64,000 nucleotides of DNA from Roseivivax sp. GX 12232 (GCF_021272185.1 NZ_JAJSEC010000006.1:1-64000), one strand, 5' to 3'. Positions 10,250 through 18,402 are shown, numbered from the stretch's first letter. A program made the numbers and translations. The notes: generated from the sequence alone by a model not told the origin.

Positions 10250-10801
10250 TCACCCTTTCAGCCGCTGGTCGACGGCGCTGTCGATCTCGCCCTGATCCGC
10301 CGAGGCGCCCAGTGCCGCGACAAGCGCAGCGGTGGTGTCCTTGGCGACCGCCTCGACATTGGCGAGGGCGGAATCGCGGATCGCGGCGATTTCCTTCTCC
10401 GATTCCGCCGTCTTCGCGGCGATCTCGGCATCGGCCTTGGCCTGCGCATCGGCGACCTGGGCCTTGATCTCGTCGCGGGTCTCGTCGGCGATCTTCTGGG
10501 CCTCGGAGCGCGCGTCGGCGAGGGCCTTCTCGTAGGCGTCCTCGGCCTCGGCCGCCTGTTTCTTCAGGTCTTCGGCTTTGGTGAGGTCATTGGTGATCGT
10601 GCCCTGACGCTCGGCCAGCACGGCCGCGATCCGCGGCAGCGCGACGCGCGACAGGATGAAGTAGATGACCACGAGCGTGAGGACCAGCCAGAAGACCTGG
10701 TTCCACACCCAGTCGCCGCAGAGCTGCGGCATGCCGATGGCAGAGCCGTCGGGGCCCACGCAGGCACCGGCGATCTCCTCGGCAATCGGTTCGGTCGCCA
10801 T
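10250..10801 (-). CDS. atpF': F0F1 ATP synthase subunit b'
   Basis: A 183-residue paralogue of subunit b, as found in photosynthetic bacteria and alphaproteobacteria. It lacks a signal-like N-terminus, has one membrane segment ([21 protein letters not shown], about 35-55) and a long alanine-, glutamate- and lysine-rich coiled stalk. With AtpF it makes a heterodimeric stator. Located between atpE and atpF, the usual order. Confidence 0.95.
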   Translation of the reverse strand: MATEPIAEEIAGACVGPDGSAIGMPQLCGDWVWNQVFWLVLTLVVIYFILSRVALPRIAAVLAERQGTITNDLTKAEDLKKQAAEAEDAYEKALADARSEAQKIADETRDEIKAQVADAQAKADAEIAAKTAESEKEIAAIRDSALANVEAVAKDTTAALVAALGASADQGEIDSAVDQRLKG

Positions 10802-10884
10802 GGCGTCCTCCGGTTGATGTCTGGATCACTGCGGGCGGTGCCGGAGACCGGCGCCGCCCACGCGCAAGGATCTATCCTAGCGGA

Positions 10885-11109
10885 TTACACCGCGAACATC
10901 AGCAGGAGCGAAACGAGGAACGCGAAGATGCCCAGAGCTTCGGCGAATGCGATGCCGATGAAGAGGGTCGCGGTCTGCGATGCGGCCGCCGAGGGGTTGC
11001 GCAGGGCGCCGGCCAGGTAGTTGCCGGCCACGTTGCCCACCCCGATGGCGGCTGCGCCGGAACCGATTGCTGCGAGGCCTGCGCCGATGTGTGCGAGATC
11101 GCCTTCCAT
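10885..11109 (-). CDS. atpE: F0F1 ATP synthase subunit c
   Basis: A 74-residue hairpin proteolipid that forms the rotor ring. Helix 1 is glycine/alanine-rich ([17 protein letters not shown]), the polar loop is RNPS (37-40) and the ion-binding carboxylate is E57 in [10 protein letters not shown]. There is no Na+-type Q/E/S/T set, which points to protons. The ATG at 11109 has an excellent AAGGAGT ribosome site. The frame remains open further upstream, but that extension is not family-like. The strong site fits the high copy number of subunit c. Confidence 0.97.
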   Translation of the reverse strand: MEGDLAHIGAGLAAIGSGAAAIGVGNVAGNYLAGALRNPSAAASQTATLFIGIAFAEALGIFAFLVSLLLMFAV

Positions 11110-11214
11110 GGTGTTACTCCTTACGAATTGGAAGTTGCGTTCGTTGGTGACATTCGGCGCTGTCGCGCCGCGCGGGAGAGCGGGCCGCCGCAAGGGCCGC
11201 CCGCGCGCCCCGGA

Positions 11215-11979
11215 TCAGTGATGCGGATGCAGCGCGTCCTTGAGGTACACGCAGGTCAGGATGGTGAAGACATAAGCCTGGATGAAGGACACCAGGATCT
11301 CCAGCCCGTACATGGCGGTGATCGCCAGGACCGCGATGGGCGAGACCGCCGCGATCGCCGCGAAGCCCGCGAAGACCTTGATCACCGCGTGGCCGGCCAT
11401 GAGGTTGCCCGCCAGACGAATGGAGTGGCTGACCGGGCGCACGAAGTAGGAGATCAGCTCGATCACCGCGAGGATCGGCCGCAGCGCCAGCGGCGCCGAG
11501 CTGACCCAGAACAGGCCCAGGAAGCTCATGCCGTTCTTCACGAAGCCCAGCACCGTGACCGAGATGAAAACCGCCAGCGCCAGCACCACGGTGACCGCGA
11601 AATGCGAGGTGGTGGTGAAGGCCATCGGGATCAGCCCGAGGAAGTTCGCCAGGACGATGAACATGAAGAGCGTCATGATGTAGGGGAAATACTTCACGCC
11701 CTCCTTGCCGGTGACGTCCTCGACCATCTTGTAGACGAAGCCGTAGGCCAGTTCCGCGATCGACTGGGCGCGCGAGGGGATGATCGCGCGGGCGCTGGTG
11801 CCGAGCACCAGCAGGCCGATGACGCAGAGCACGGTGATCGCCAGCCAGAGCGTCACATTGGTGATCGTGAACATGCCCACCGGACCGTCGCCGAAGAGCG
11901 GCGAGACGATGAATTGGTCCATCGGGTGGAAGACCAGGCTGCTGCCTTCGCCTTCAGCAGCTGCGGTTTCAGTCGCCAT
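11215..11979 (-). CDS. atpB: F0F1 ATP synthase subunit a
   Basis: A 254-residue membrane subunit providing the proton half-channels. The essential arginine is R188 in [14 protein letters not shown]. The C-terminal helix pair [27 protein letters not shown] is intact. Its start overlaps the atpI stop region by 11 bases, so translation is probably coupled. A 105-base gap separates it from atpE. Confidence 0.96.
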   Translation of the reverse strand: MATETAAAEGEGSSLVFHPMDQFIVSPLFGDGPVGMFTITNVTLWLAITVLCVIGLLVLGTSARAIIPSRAQSIAELAYGFVYKMVEDVTGKEGVKYFPYIMTLFMFIVLANFLGLIPMAFTTTSHFAVTVVLALAVFISVTVLGFVKNGMSFLGLFWVSSAPLALRPILAVIELISYFVRPVSHSIRLAGNLMAGHAVIKVFAGFAAIAAVSPIAVLAITAMYGLEILVSFIQAYVFTILTCVYLKDALHPHH

Positions 11980-12313
11980 GCGTGTTCCCCTCGTCCTCTT
12001 CGGCCGTCTCGGCCAGGCGTTTCTCTTGGATTTCCTTGGCCGAACGCATCATCACGTTCACCCCGGCCGCGAAACCCAGCATCGTGAACAGCACCAGAAG
12101 CCAGGGGCTCGTGCCCAGGAGGCTGTCGAGCCCAAATCCGATGCCAAAGCCGATCCCCAATCCGGCGACCAGCTCGGTAACCATGCGCCAGGCGTGTTGG
12201 GCCTGGCTGTAGTGCTCCTCCTGGTGGCGTTTGGGCGGCGCCTTCGCCGCCTTCATTGCCGCGATCTTCTCGTCGAGCGACGCCATGCGCCGTTTTCGGT
12301 CGTGGTCTTCCAC
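11969..12313 (-). CDS. atpI: ATP synthase assembly protein I (AtpI)
   Basis: A 114-residue AtpI/Atp1-like protein with a charged N-terminus ([13 protein letters not shown]) and two membrane segments (about 48-67 [19 protein letters not shown] and 73-90 [18 protein letters not shown]). It assists c-ring assembly. I chose GTG 12313 because related proteins carry a similar charged D-R-R leader. An ATG at 12286 would give 105 residues, and neither start has a strong ribosome site. First gene of the operon. Confidence 0.85.
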   Translation of the reverse strand: MEDHDRKRRMASLDEKIAAMKAAKAPPKRHQEEHYSQAQHAWRMVTELVAGLGIGFGIGFGLDSLLGTSPWLLVLFTMLGFAAGVNVMMRSAKEIQEKRLAETAEEDEGNTHGD

Positions 12314-12424
12314 GTCGGATCGGCCCCATTCGGAGTTTGGCTGGTTGCTATGCGCCCCCCGGCTTCGAGTCAAGCGGCAGGCCGCCGCAGGGAGTGGGTC
12401 GGTAAGCCATTGGAATTGCTTGCC

Positions 12425-12440
12425 TTTGGCAGGTGCCAAA
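12425..12440. promoter_or_regulatory. Palindrome between atpI and arsR-type gene
   Basis: TTTGGC and GCCAAA are separated by AGGT in the divergent intergenic region. Outer bases TGCC (12421-12424) and GGCA (12445-12448) extend the symmetry imperfectly. It could be an operator for the ArsR-type protein or for the atp operon. The binder is unknown. Confidence 0.45.
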
Positions 12441-12569
12441 CCGAGGCACCACCATCCGCCCGGCCCGCGCTGGGCCCAAACCCCGCCCGCGCGCATATTC
12501 AACCGCCAAGTTGACAATGGTCTCGCGCCCGCTTGACGGCACCGCCAACTCGGGCGCAACTGCCGGCCC

Positions 12570-13001
12570 ATGTCGCATGACCTCGACCTCATCTTCGCCG
12601 CGCTCGCCGATCCCACCCGGCGGCAGATCCTCGCCATGCTGCTCGAGGACGACATGGCCGTGAGCGACGTGGCCGAGCCCTTCGAGATGTCGCTGGCGGC
12701 GATCTCCAAGCATCTCGCGATCCTCGCCGGCGCGGGGCTGATCAGCCAGGACAAGCGCGGGCGGTTGAAGTGGTGTCAGCTCGAGCCGGACGCTTTGCGC
12801 GAGGCGGCGGTCTGGATGCAGGGCTTCGGCCAGGTGGAGCCGATCAACCTCGACGCCTTCGAGCGGTTCCTGGAGGCGGAGCTGTCCCCCGGGAAGTCCG
12901 CCGAGGCGGTCCCGGGCGAGGCCCCGGACGACTGGCTGGAGCCCGCGACGCCAGCGGAGGGCGGCGCGACCGGCGAAGAGCGCGGCGAGCGCGGGGGGTA
13001 G
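12570..13001 (+). CDS. ArsR-family winged-helix regulator
   Basis: A 143-residue protein. Residues 1-85 form an ArsR-type winged helix (FAALADPTRRQILAMLL, then VSDVAEPFEMSLAAISKHLAILAGAGLI). Residues 100-143 are an acidic, low-complexity tail rich in E, A, P and G. The usual metal-binding ELCVCDL motif is missing; the equivalent stretch reads MAVSDVAEP, so it is unlikely to be a classical arsenic or metal sensor. It resembles the subgroup often paired with an AHSA1/SRPBCC gene, but no such partner is adjacent. It is transcribed away from the atp operon. Confidence 0.85.
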   Translation: MSHDLDLIFAALADPTRRQILAMLLEDDMAVSDVAEPFEMSLAAISKHLAILAGAGLISQDKRGRLKWCQLEPDALREAAVWMQGFGQVEPINLDAFERFLEAELSPGKSAEAVPGEAPDDWLEPATPAEGGATGEERGERGG

Positions 13002-13016
13002 GCCCGGCGCGATGGC

Positions 13017-13063
13017 GGGGCAGTCGTGCCGGTTTGGCGAGTGCGGGCACGCCCTGCCCCTTT
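13017..13063 (+). terminator. Probable terminator after the arsR-type gene
   Basis: GGGGCAG and GTGCC pair with GGCAC and CTGCCCC around a 14-base loop with one internal mismatch, followed by TTT. It lies 16 bases after the stop. Confidence 0.45.
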
Positions 13064-13195
13064 GGCGGCTACGGAGGGCTCTCGCTCGCTCAGCAGCGGA
13101 GAGGCGCTCTCACCGGCCCGGCGGCATCAGGACTCTCGCCCGTCCAGCGGCGACTGAGCGCTCCCGCCCCATCACATCACGCGAGCCCGCCCCCC

Positions 13196-14077
13196 TCAGG
13201 ACAGCCCCTGCTCCGTGACATAGGCCTTCAGATGCTTCAGGAAGGCCTGCACCTTCGCGGTCCGGTGCAGGTCCACATGGGTCACCAGCCAGGTGTTCGA
13301 GACCCAGTCCTCGAGCGGCGGCATGACCTCGACCAGCCGGTCGTCGCCCTCGGCGGCGCGCACCGAGACGAAGCCGATGCCCACCCCGTCCGAGACCGCC
13401 CGCTCCGTCACGCGGCTGTCGGCGGCGCGGAAGACGATGCGCTCCCGGGGGATGTTCTCCTTCATCCAGCGGAAGAAGGGCGCGCGGTTCTCGATGTTCT
13501 CGGGGCCGACGAAACGGTGCTTCAGCATGTCCTCTGAGGTGGCCGGCCGCCCCTCCTTCTCGATGTAGTCGACCGAGGCGTAAAGCGCGACATACTGCTT
13601 CATAAAGGCCTGCACGACGTTGTCGGGCTCCTCGGGCTTGGGCCCGGCCCGAAGCGCGATATGCGCCTCGCCGTATTCCAGCCGGAACACCCGGTCGTCG
13701 GTCAGGTAGCGCACGATGACCTCGGGATGGGCCGCCTGGAAGGAGGCGATGGCCGGCACCAGGAGCGGCGCGAAGTTGATCAGCGAGGTCACCATGAGCT
13801 CGCCCGAGACCTCGGAGCCCCGGCCCTTGATGCGGCTGGCGAGCTGGTGGAACTGCTCGTCGGTGGTCTGGGCGACGCGCAAGAGGTCCTGGCCCGCCTC
13901 GGTCGGCGTGTAGCCCCGCGCGTGGCGCTGGAAGAGCTTGACCCCGAGCCGCCCCTCGAGCGCGTCGATATGGCGGATCACCGTGGCGTGGTGCACGCCC
14001 AGCGCATCCGCCGCCCCCGAGACCGTGCCCATGCGCGCCACCTGGAAAGCGGTGCGAACCTCGTCCCAGTTTTCCAT
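13196..14077 (-). CDS. LysR-family transcriptional regulator
   Basis: A 293-residue LTTR. The N-terminal helix-turn-helix includes TVSGAADALGVHHATVIRHIDALEGRLGVKLFQR (about residues 18-52), followed by the effector domain. The ATG at 14077 is backed by AAAGGG 6 bases upstream; the frame is open further but without family similarity. It is divergent to azoR across 119 bases, so it probably controls azoR. It belongs to the subgroup with an HH...R recognition helix seen in azoreductase- or quinone-linked LTTRs. That link is inference. Confidence 0.9.
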   Translation of the reverse strand: MENWDEVRTAFQVARMGTVSGAADALGVHHATVIRHIDALEGRLGVKLFQRHARGYTPTEAGQDLLRVAQTTDEQFHQLASRIKGRGSEVSGELMVTSLINFAPLLVPAIASFQAAHPEVIVRYLTDDRVFRLEYGEAHIALRAGPKPEEPDNVVQAFMKQYVALYASVDYIEKEGRPATSEDMLKHRFVGPENIENRAPFFRWMKENIPRERIVFRAADSRVTERAVSDGVGIGFVSVRAAEGDDRLVEVMPPLEDWVSNTWLVTHVDLHRTAKVQAFLKHLKAYVTEQGLS

Positions 14078-14129
14078 CTCAGGCCCTTTTCTTTGTGCAT
14101 CCACCCACAGTTCTTGTTCATTTGGGCTT

Positions 14130-14149
14130 CTTGAGTGCGGAAATGCAAG
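14130..14149. promoter_or_regulatory. Candidate LysR-type box between the LTTR gene and azoR
   Basis: CTTG and CAAG flank 12 bases (inner TTG...CAA dyad), fitting the interrupted-dyad layout of LTTR sites. It lies 47 bases before the azoR ATG and 53 bases from the LTTR start. Confidence 0.5.
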
Positions 14150-14196
14150 TGACAGATACGAGGGGTCACGCAACATTTCCTCATGAGAGGCCCGAG

Positions 14197-14778
14197 ATGA
14201 CCCAGACCGTTCTTCACATCGATACCTCCGCGCGCCGCGAGGGCTCGGTTTCCCGCGACCTGACCGCCCGCGTCGTCGACCAGCTCGGCGCCGACAAGGT
14301 GATCGAGCGCGACCTCGCCACCCCGCTGCCAGCGGTCGACGCCGAGTGGATCGGCGCCAATTTCACCCCCGAGGCCGACCGCAGCGAGGACCAGCGCGCC
14401 GCGCTGGCGCTTTCCGACAGCCTGATCGAGGAGCTGCGCGCCGCCGACACGCTGGTGATCGGCGTGCCGATCTACAACTTCGGCACCCCGGTCAGCTTCA
14501 AGACCTGGATCGACCTGGTGGCTCGCGCGGGCGTCACCTTCCGCTACACCGAAGAGGGTCCCGAGGGCCTGCTGACGGGCAAGCGCGCCATCGTGGTGGT
14601 GGCCTCCGGCGGCACCCGTGCCGGCTCCGACATCGACTTCGCCTCGACCTACGTGCGCCACGTGCTGGGCTTCATCGGCATCACCGACGTCGAACTGGTG
14701 AGCGCCGACCTGCTGATGGTCGACCCCGAGGCGGCGATGAAATCCGCCGAGGACCAGCTGGCGAAGCTGGCGGCTTGA
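14197..14778 (+). CDS. azoR: FMN-dependent NADH:quinone oxidoreductase / azoreductase
   Basis: A 193-residue flavodoxin-fold AzoR. It reduces quinones and azo compounds by two electrons with NAD(P)H, which defends against electrophilic quinones. Visible are the phosphate-binding HIDTSARREGSVSRDLT (residues 7-23), the PIYNFGTPVSFKTWIDLVARAG flavin segment near residues 90-111 and VVVASGGT near 133. The ATG at 14197 follows GAGAGG. The frame extends upstream to 14095, but that part has no family similarity. The divergent LysR regulator suggests quinone-responsive induction. Confidence 0.95.
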   Translation: MTQTVLHIDTSARREGSVSRDLTARVVDQLGADKVIERDLATPLPAVDAEWIGANFTPEADRSEDQRAALALSDSLIEELRAADTLVIGVPIYNFGTPVSFKTWIDLVARAGVTFRYTEEGPEGLLTGKRAIVVVASGGTRAGSDIDFASTYVRHVLGFIGITDVELVSADLLMVDPEAAMKSAEDQLAKLAA

Positions 14779-14913
14779 GGCTGGGGGCGGTGCGCGCCTG
14801 AGGAGGTTTGGGCGTGTGCGTGGGGGGACTGGCTTTTGGAGTTGGGCCCTGAAGCAGGGTGGCTTGCCGGCGATCCTGCCCCTGCTGCCTCATACTGCAA
14901 AGACGTTCGTGAG

Positions 14914-14946
14914 AAAGGGGGCACGGCTGCGGTCGTGCCCCTTTTT
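14914..14946 (+). terminator. Rho-independent terminator downstream of azoR
   Basis: A stem of about 11 bp (AAAGGGGGCACG against CGTGCCCCTTT) with an eight-base loop is followed by TTTTT. It lies 136 bases after the azoR stop. Confidence 0.85.
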
Positions 14947-15019
14947 GCGTTCAGACAGATGGGCGGCTGCGTCTCGCTCGGTGATGCTGCTCGCGCCTCC
15001 TCAGAGAGGCTTCGCTTCT

Positions 15020-15210
15020 CCACTCTGCTCCTCCAACCCTCCTCTCAAATATCTTCTCATCGCTTCTCGCCTCCTGCCGTCTCCTCTCGTCCCCCTTGCT
15101 CTCCTCCCCTCTCGTGTCGTCTCCTTTGCTCCCCTCTCCTGCCTTCATTTCCCCGTCTTCCCCTAACTTTCTCTTCCCTCCCCTACCTTTCCCTCCTGCC
15201 CTCCGCTCGC
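15020..15210 (+). repeat. Low-complexity polypyrimidine tract
   Basis: About 190 bases are strongly C/T-biased on the plus strand, built of irregular TCTCC, CTTCC and CCCTC units. There is no fixed period, so it is not a simple microsatellite. It differs from all surrounding sequence, lies directly before repeat copy B and encodes nothing recognisable. Confidence 0.75.
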
Positions 15211-15278
15211 CGCAGCGCCGCCCTCCGCGTGACCTGACACAAGGCAAGTCCCCGCCCCCTCTCAACCAGCTCAACAAA

Positions 15279-15443
15279 GGGCGCGCGCCGGACCGGGGGC
15301 CGGCGCTTATGACCTCTGAGCAGGGCGCTTTATCCCAGCAAGGTCAGGACTAGGAGATAGCTATGCGCGCCACTCCAAGGAGCGCCGGCCCATCGGGCCG
15401 GTCCGGCGCGCGCCCGGCATCTTCGATGCTATTCGGGCGCAAG
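15279..15443 (+). repeat. 165-bp interspersed structured repeat, copy B
   Basis: Complete copy. The 5' arm (15279-15307) is complementary to the 3' arm (15381-15415) over 29 bases with a six-base bulge. The core has GCGCTTTAT and TGACCT...AGGTCA. A 3' hairpin at 15410-15440 reads GCGCCCG-GCATC-TTC-GATGC-TATT-CGGGCGC. Here the inner stem has T-A where copies C, D and E have C-G, a compensatory change. Confidence 0.88.
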
Positions 15444-15586
15444 ACGCGCGAGCCTGGCGACCTTTGGCCTGAGGAAAACCGCAGAATGCAGCCCGGGGTG
15501 CACAGGCTCAGAACGCATCACCCCTGTTGATTGGCGACCCTGCATCTCAATCCCCGCCCTCCGCCGCCATCACCCCTCGCGACAGA

Positions 15587-15751
15587 GGGCGCGCGCCGGG
15601 CCGGGGGCCGGCGCTGCTGACCTCTGGGCGAGGCACTTTATGGCAGCAAGGTCAGAGCTAGGGGCATGCTATGCACGCCATCCAAAGGAGCGCCGGCCCA
15701 AGGGGCCGGTCCGGCGCGCGCCCGGCACCTTCGGTGCTGTTCGGGCGCAAG
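15587..15751 (+). repeat. 165-bp interspersed structured repeat, copy C
   Basis: Complete copy, same length as B, with its 5' arm at 15587-15615 and 3' arm at 15689-15723. It shares CACCCCTCGC(A/G)ACAGA just before the 5' arm with copy D. Similarity to D also continues loosely for about 35 bases past the 3' end (an ACGTGG...GGTGG pattern). Confidence 0.88.
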
Positions 15752-16002
15752 AAGGAGGGCAAACACGTGGTGGTGGGCGGTACGCATTTGATGGTGGGTG
15801 GTGCGCGGTGACCGCGCCAGGTGCAGCCTTGGCGCACTGGCCCCGGGAGACTACCGCTCCCGAAGCTCAGAGCGAGTGCTGGGCAGCCGTCCACCAATCC
15901 GCCGTCCCGCCGACCCGGTGCTTCACCCTCCCACCGCTCAGCCCGCCAACAGCGCAGCCCACCCGTTGCTCGGCCTCCCTCCGCCCCACAACACCCGCAC
16001 CC

Positions 16003-16031
16003 TTGACTCCCCCGCTCCGCGCGCGTATCGC
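16003..16031 (+). promoter_or_regulatory. Candidate sigma-70 promoter for ffh
   Basis: TTGACT (16003-16008) and TATCGC (16026-16031) are 17 bases apart. This is the best-spaced pair in the 460 bases before ffh and would give an untranslated leader of about 175 bases. Confidence 0.4.
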
Positions 16032-16043
16032 GCCTCGATAACT

Positions 16044-16065
16044 CCGGAAGTGGCAGAACTTCCGG
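16044..16065 (+). promoter_or_regulatory. Perfect 8-bp hairpin in the probable ffh leader
   Basis: CCGGAAGT and ACTTCCGG flank GGCAGA, just downstream of the candidate promoter and 150 bases before the ffh ATG. It may be an RNA hairpin or a protein-binding dyad. Confidence 0.45.
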
Positions 16066-16214
16066 TCCCATGGGCTTGGCCCGGGATCGCCCTCCGTCAG
16101 CGCGTTGCGCCCACGGGGGCGCTACTGGTTTGAGCCTGCGCCATTTGCGTGGCGCGCCCGCAGTCCCCACCTCGGGGGCAGTGGACAACGGAAGATGAAG
16201 GGGGCGGAAGCGCC

Positions 16215-17729
16215 ATGTTCGAGAACCTGTCAGATCGCCTGGGCGGCGTCTTCGACCGGCTGACCAAGCAGGGCGCCCTCAGCGAGGAGGACGTCAGGAC
16301 CGCGCTGCGCGAGGTCCGCGTGGCCCTGCTCGAGGCCGACGTCTCGCTGCCGGTGGCGCGCGCCTTCATCAAGTCGGTCGAGAAGAAGGCCACCGGCGCC
16401 GCGGTCACCAAGTCGGTGACGCCGGGCCAGCAGGTGGTGAAGATCGTCCACGACGAGCTGATCACCGTGCTCGCCGGCGAAGAGGGCGCCGACCCCGGCG
16501 ACCTGCGCATCTCCAACCCGCCCGCGCCGATCCTGATGGTCGGCCTGCAGGGCGGCGGCAAGACCACCTCCACCGCCAAGCTCGCCAAGCGCCTGACCGA
16601 GCGCGACCGCAAGAAGGTGCTCATGGCCTCGCTCGACGTGCAGCGTCCGGCGGCGATGGAGCAGCTCGAGATCCTCGGCAAGCAGATCGGCGTCGACACC
16701 CTGCCGATCGTCAAGGGCGAGGACCCGGTCGCCATCGCCAAGCGCGCCAAGACCCAGGCGAGCCTCGGCGGTTACGACGTCTACATGCTCGACACCGCGG
16801 GCCGGCTCTCGATCGACGAGGAGCTGATGACCCAGGTCGAGGCGGTGCGCGACGTCGCCAACCCGCGCGAGACGCTCCTGGTGGTCGACGGCCTTACCGG
16901 CCAGGACGCGGTGCATACCGCCGAGAACTTCGACCTGCGCATCGGCATCTCCGGCGTCGTGCTGACCCGGATGGACGGCGACGGCCGCGGCGGCGCGGCG
17001 CTCTCGATGCGCCAGGTCACCGGCAAGCCGATCAAGTTCGTCGGCCTCGGCGAGAAGATGGACGCGCTCGAGACCTTCGAACCCGAGCGCGTCGCCGGCC
17101 GCATCCTCGGCATGGGCGACATCGTGGCGCTCGTGGAGAAGGCGCAGCAGACGCTCGAGGCCGAACAGGCCGAGCGCATGATGAAGCGCTTCCAGAAGGG
17201 TCAGTTCAACATGAACGACCTGAAGATGCAGCTCGACCAGATGCTGAAGATGGGCGGCATGGAAAGCATGATGTCCATGATGCCCGGCATGGGGAAGATG
17301 GCCAAGCAGATGGAAGGCGCGGGCATGGACGATTCGGTCCTGCGCCAGCAGATCGCGCTGATCAACTCCATGACCAAGAAGGAGCGCGCCAACCCCCAGC
17401 TTCTGCAGGCCAGCCGCAAGAAGCGCATCGCCAAGGGCTCGGGCCTCGAGGTCTCGGAGCTGAACAAGCTTCTGAAGATGCAGCGGCAGATGGCCGACAT
17501 GATGAAGAAGATGGGCAAGATGAGCAAAGGCGGCGCGCTGAAGCAGGCCATGCGCGGCATGTTCGGCAAGGGCGGCATGCCCCCGGGCATGGATCCCTCG
17601 CAGATGGACCCCAAGCAGCTCGAGGCCGCGGCCAAGGCCATGGGCGGCAAGGGCGGGATGCCCGGCGGCATGGGCGGCATGGGCGGCGGCCTTCCCGGCG
17701 GTCTTTCGGGCTTCGGCAAGAAGAAGTGA
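16215..17729 (+). CDS. ffh: Signal recognition particle protein Ffh
   Basis: A 504-residue GTPase that binds 4.5S RNA and signal sequences and brings ribosomes to FtsY at the membrane. The N domain spans 1-95. The GTPase has G1 GLQGGGKTTS (110-119), DTAGR (193-197) and TRMDGDGRGG (251-260). The M domain from about 310 is rich in methionine and ends in a Gly/Met-rich tail. The ATG at 16215 follows GGGGCGGAAGCGCC; the longer frame from 16149 is not family-like. It heads the ribosome-maturation cluster. Confidence 0.97.
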   Translation: MFENLSDRLGGVFDRLTKQGALSEEDVRTALREVRVALLEADVSLPVARAFIKSVEKKATGAAVTKSVTPGQQVVKIVHDELITVLAGEEGADPGDLRISNPPAPILMVGLQGGGKTTSTAKLAKRLTERDRKKVLMASLDVQRPAAMEQLEILGKQIGVDTLPIVKGEDPVAIAKRAKTQASLGGYDVYMLDTAGRLSIDEELMTQVEAVRDVANPRETLLVVDGLTGQDAVHTAENFDLRIGISGVVLTRMDGDGRGGAALSMRQVTGKPIKFVGLGEKMDALETFEPERVAGRILGMGDIVALVEKAQQTLEAEQAERMMKRFQKGQFNMNDLKMQLDQMLKMGGMESMMSMMPGMGKMAKQMEGAGMDDSVLRQQIALINSMTKKERANPQLLQASRKKRIAKGSGLEVSELNKLLKMQRQMADMMKKMGKMSKGGALKQAMRGMFGKGGMPPGMDPSQMDPKQLEAAAKAMGGKGGMPGGMGGMGGGLPGGLSGFGKKK

Positions 17730-17871
17730 TGATGTCGCGGGCGGCATATCCTCTCGCGCCCGGCGCGGCGCAGGGCGCGGTCGCTTCGGCGGGCCGCGGT
17801 GTCGCCTGCGCGCGCGCCACGGCGGCACGCCGCGCCGCCCTGCCCGCGCGCCGCGCGGCGGAGGCAGGCGC

Positions 17872-18402
17872 ATGAGCCTCACCAACGCCCCCACCCTCTC
17901 GACCGAGCGGCTGATCCTGCGCGGCCCCCGCCGCGAGGACGCCGAGGCCGTCATGGCCTTCCTCATGGACCCCGCCCGCGCCGAGGGCTTCGGCCATATC
18001 CCGCAGCGCGGCGAGGCCTGGCGCTGGTTCGCCATGCTGGTCGGCCACTGGCACTGGCATGGCTACGGCTATTTCGTCATCGAGGACCGCGAGACCGGCC
18101 GCCCGGCGGGCATCTGCGGCATCTGGAACCCCGAGACCTGGCCCGAGCCGGAACTGGGCTGGGTGGTCTTCGACGGCTTCGAGGGCAAGGGCTTGGCTTA
18201 TGAGGCCGCCATCCGCGCGCGCCGCTGGGCCTATGACGACCTCGGCATGACCACGCTGACCTCGAACATCGTGCCCGGCAACGACCGCTCCAAGCGGCTC
18301 GCGACCCGCCTCGGCGCGGTCTACGAGCGCACCTACCACAACGAGAACATGGGCGAGGACGAGCTTTGGCGGCACCCCTCTCCCGAGGAGCTCGGGGCAT
18401 GA
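17872..18402 (+). CDS. GNAT-family N-acetyltransferase (RimJ/RimL-like), first of a pair
   Basis: A 176-residue acetyltransferase_3-type protein. It begins with the typical TERLILRGPRREDAEA and has the acetyl-CoA region GFEGKGLAYEAAIRARRWAYDDLG (about 121-144) and a late N-x-R-S-K-R motif. The substrate is unknown. RimJ/RimL relatives acetylate ribosomal protein N-termini, and the position between ffh and rpsP makes that attractive but unproven. Its stop overlaps the start of a paralogous gene (ATGA, 18399-18402). Confidence 0.9.
   Translation: MSLTNAPTLSTERLILRGPRREDAEAVMAFLMDPARAEGFGHIPQRGEAWRWFAMLVGHWHWHGYGYFVIEDRETGRPAGICGIWNPETWPEPELGWVVFDGFEGKGLAYEAAIRARRWAYDDLGMTTLTSNIVPGNDRSKRLATRLGAVYERTYHNENMGEDELWRHPSPEELGA

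Larger units (their letters stand above)
14779..16214. other. 1.4-kb non-coding region between azoR and ffh
   Basis: Open frames here are short, shift with the repeats and have no recognisable products. The region holds the azoR terminator, a pyrimidine-rich tract (about 15020-15210), repeat copies B and C, a candidate ffh promoter and a hairpin. It is the longest non-coding stretch in an otherwise compact window. Confidence 0.7.

Noticed and set aside
12511-12569. TTGACA at about 12510 as the arsR promoter
   Set aside because: No suitable -10 at 16-18 bases; the following sequence is GC-rich.
15096-15353. Frames in the pyrimidine tract (SPLLPSPAFISPSS-type)
   Set aside because: Low-complexity translation only.
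15752-16214. 4.5S SRP RNA gene upstream of ffh
   Set aside because: No conserved SRP Alu/S-domain tetraloop helix was identifiable; the hairpin at 16044 is too short.
16230-18035. 601-codon minus-strand frame over ffh
   Set aside because: Histidine/leucine-rich shadow of ffh on the opposite strand.
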